From contig JACPPX010000122.1 of assembly GCA_016190785.1 (NCBI GenBank), positions 1 to 7,702 on the forward strand: a stretch of 7,702 nucleotides of DNA. Direction: 5' to 3'. Positions within the stretch are counted from its first letter, which is position 1. Each line of letters begins with the position of its first letter. Below, piece by piece: positions 6,859-7,702 of the stretch. The stretch comes from Chloroflexota bacterium (GTDB lineage Bacteria; Chloroflexota; Anaerolineae; UBA7937; JACPPX01). The position numbers were made by a program, and so were the translations under genes. The notes beneath the pieces are model-generated. The model searched no databases, was not told the DNA's origin, and saw nothing but the letters and a program-made list of their open reading frames with translations.

Positions 6859-6976
6859 TTGGAAGCGTTTCAGGCGCAGCAGAAGTAAGGAGGAACCACG
6901 ATCCGACCAATCCCGTATGGCAAGGAGGCCGAATCTGGGGACATTGGCGCCGATACTTCCTATCGGCGTTATTTTT
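6859..6976 (+). ncRNA. Candidate leader or small RNA ending in an intrinsic terminator
   Basis: The predicted transcript runs about 118 bases from the promoter at 6824-6852 to the terminator. By eye it can fold: CCAAT (6907-6911) pairs with ATTGG (6943-6947), CCC (6912-6914) with GGG inside that, and GGC (6919-6921) with GCC (6928-6930), leaving most of an AAGGAGG in the loop. The outer helix shares bases 6946-6947 with the bottom of the terminator stem. I could not match it to a riboswitch or small-RNA class that I know. It may be an attenuated leader of the sigma mRNA or an independent small RNA. Confidence 0.4.
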
Positions 6977-7017
6977 GAGGAATGGGAATCGTATAAATGG
7001 GTGAGGGCACGAAACAG

Positions 7018-7021
<4 letters not shown>
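6917..7021 (+). other. Possible 34-residue leader reading frame overlapping the sigma start
   Basis: An ATG at 6917 opens a frame (MARRPNLGTLAPILPIGVIF and onward) that ends at TGA 7019-7021 and overlaps the proposed sigma ATG (7018) as ATGA. It passes through the terminator hairpin, so ribosomes translating it would melt that hairpin and reach the sigma start. There is no good ribosome site before the ATG, and I do not recognise the peptide. It may be fortuitous. Confidence 0.25.
6946..6976 (+). terminator. Intrinsic terminator in the sigma factor leader
   Basis: CGCCGATA (6948-6955) and TATCGGCG (6961-6968) form a perfect 8-base stem around the loop CTTCC, with two possible G-U pairs extending the base. 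It is followed by TTATTTTT. The opposite strand has no T-run, so it acts on plus-strand transcripts, that is, on those from 6824-6852. Confidence 0.75.

Positions 7022-7702
<681 letters not shown>

Larger units (their letters stand above)
6673..7017. other. Divergent intergenic region between MFS and sigma factor genes
   Basis: About 345 bases without a confident gene. The MFS-proximal half is AT-rich compared with the coding regions. It contains a minus-strand promoter (6716-6743), an imperfect inverted repeat (6776-6800), a plus-strand promoter (6824-6852), a candidate structured leader RNA and an intrinsic terminator (6946-6976). A 34-codon reading frame at 6917-7021 overlaps the sigma start. 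Confidence 0.7.

Noticed and set aside
6859..6976. Leader RNA as a c-di-AMP (ydaO-type) riboswitch or as the 4.5S SRP RNA
   Set aside because: GGAGGAACC and GCCGAATC echo pieces of the ydaO consensus, but in the wrong order and without the remaining conserved blocks; the SRP helix 8 motif is absent.
6992..6997. TATAAA as a promoter downstream of the terminator that could bypass it
   Set aside because: The nearest -35-like TTGAGG (6975-6980) is only 11 bases away, which is too close for a sigma70-type promoter.

Overview
The window looks like a piece of a bacterial chromosome with moderately high GC, most likely from the phylum Chloroflexota (an Anaerolineae-like lineage). This is inferred from protein style, not from a database search. 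The clues are a membrane-anchored protein with a Pro/Thr-rich stalk and a C-terminal module of a kind I associate with that phylum, a FecR-like protein fused to a jelly-roll-like tail, and a primary-type sigma factor with a Chloroflexota-like linker between regions 1.2 and 2. No mobile element, CRISPR array, tRNA or rRNA was seen.

Layout. Positions 1-254 hold the 3' end of a gene for a helicase/exonuclease-type protein (DEDDy RNase H-like fold). After a 137-base gap carrying a very good extended -10 sigma70-type promoter (321-349), four plus-strand genes form a tight cluster. They encode a two-TM, Pro/Thr-stalk surface protein (392-1126), an acylphosphatase (1154-1435), a FecR-domain membrane protein with a C-terminal galactose-binding-like region (1428-2627) and a GT39/ArnT-like membrane glycosyltransferase (2624-4243). 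The last three overlap by 8 and 4 bases, so translational coupling is likely. The cluster ends at a small hairpin region (4248-4325) shared with a convergent minus-strand operon.

The minus-strand operon is an MFS transporter (5335 to about 6672) followed 22 bases later by a CorA-type divalent-cation channel (4341-5312). Its likely promoter is at 6716-6743. A divergent plus-strand promoter with near-consensus elements (TTGACT, 17 bases, TATAAT; 6824-6852) points toward a primary-type sigma factor gene that starts near 7018 and runs off the window.

The most unusual feature lies between that promoter and the sigma gene. The leader of about 160 bases contains a strong intrinsic terminator (6946-6976), so the promoter should make either a short RNA of about 115-120 bases or a sigma mRNA controlled by attenuation. 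A 34-codon reading frame crosses the terminator and overlaps the proposed sigma start codon by ATGA, which would allow translation-coupled control. The four-gene envelope cluster is the second item of interest: its combination of genes suggests a cell-surface glycosylation or sensing unit, but its function cannot be established from sequence alone.
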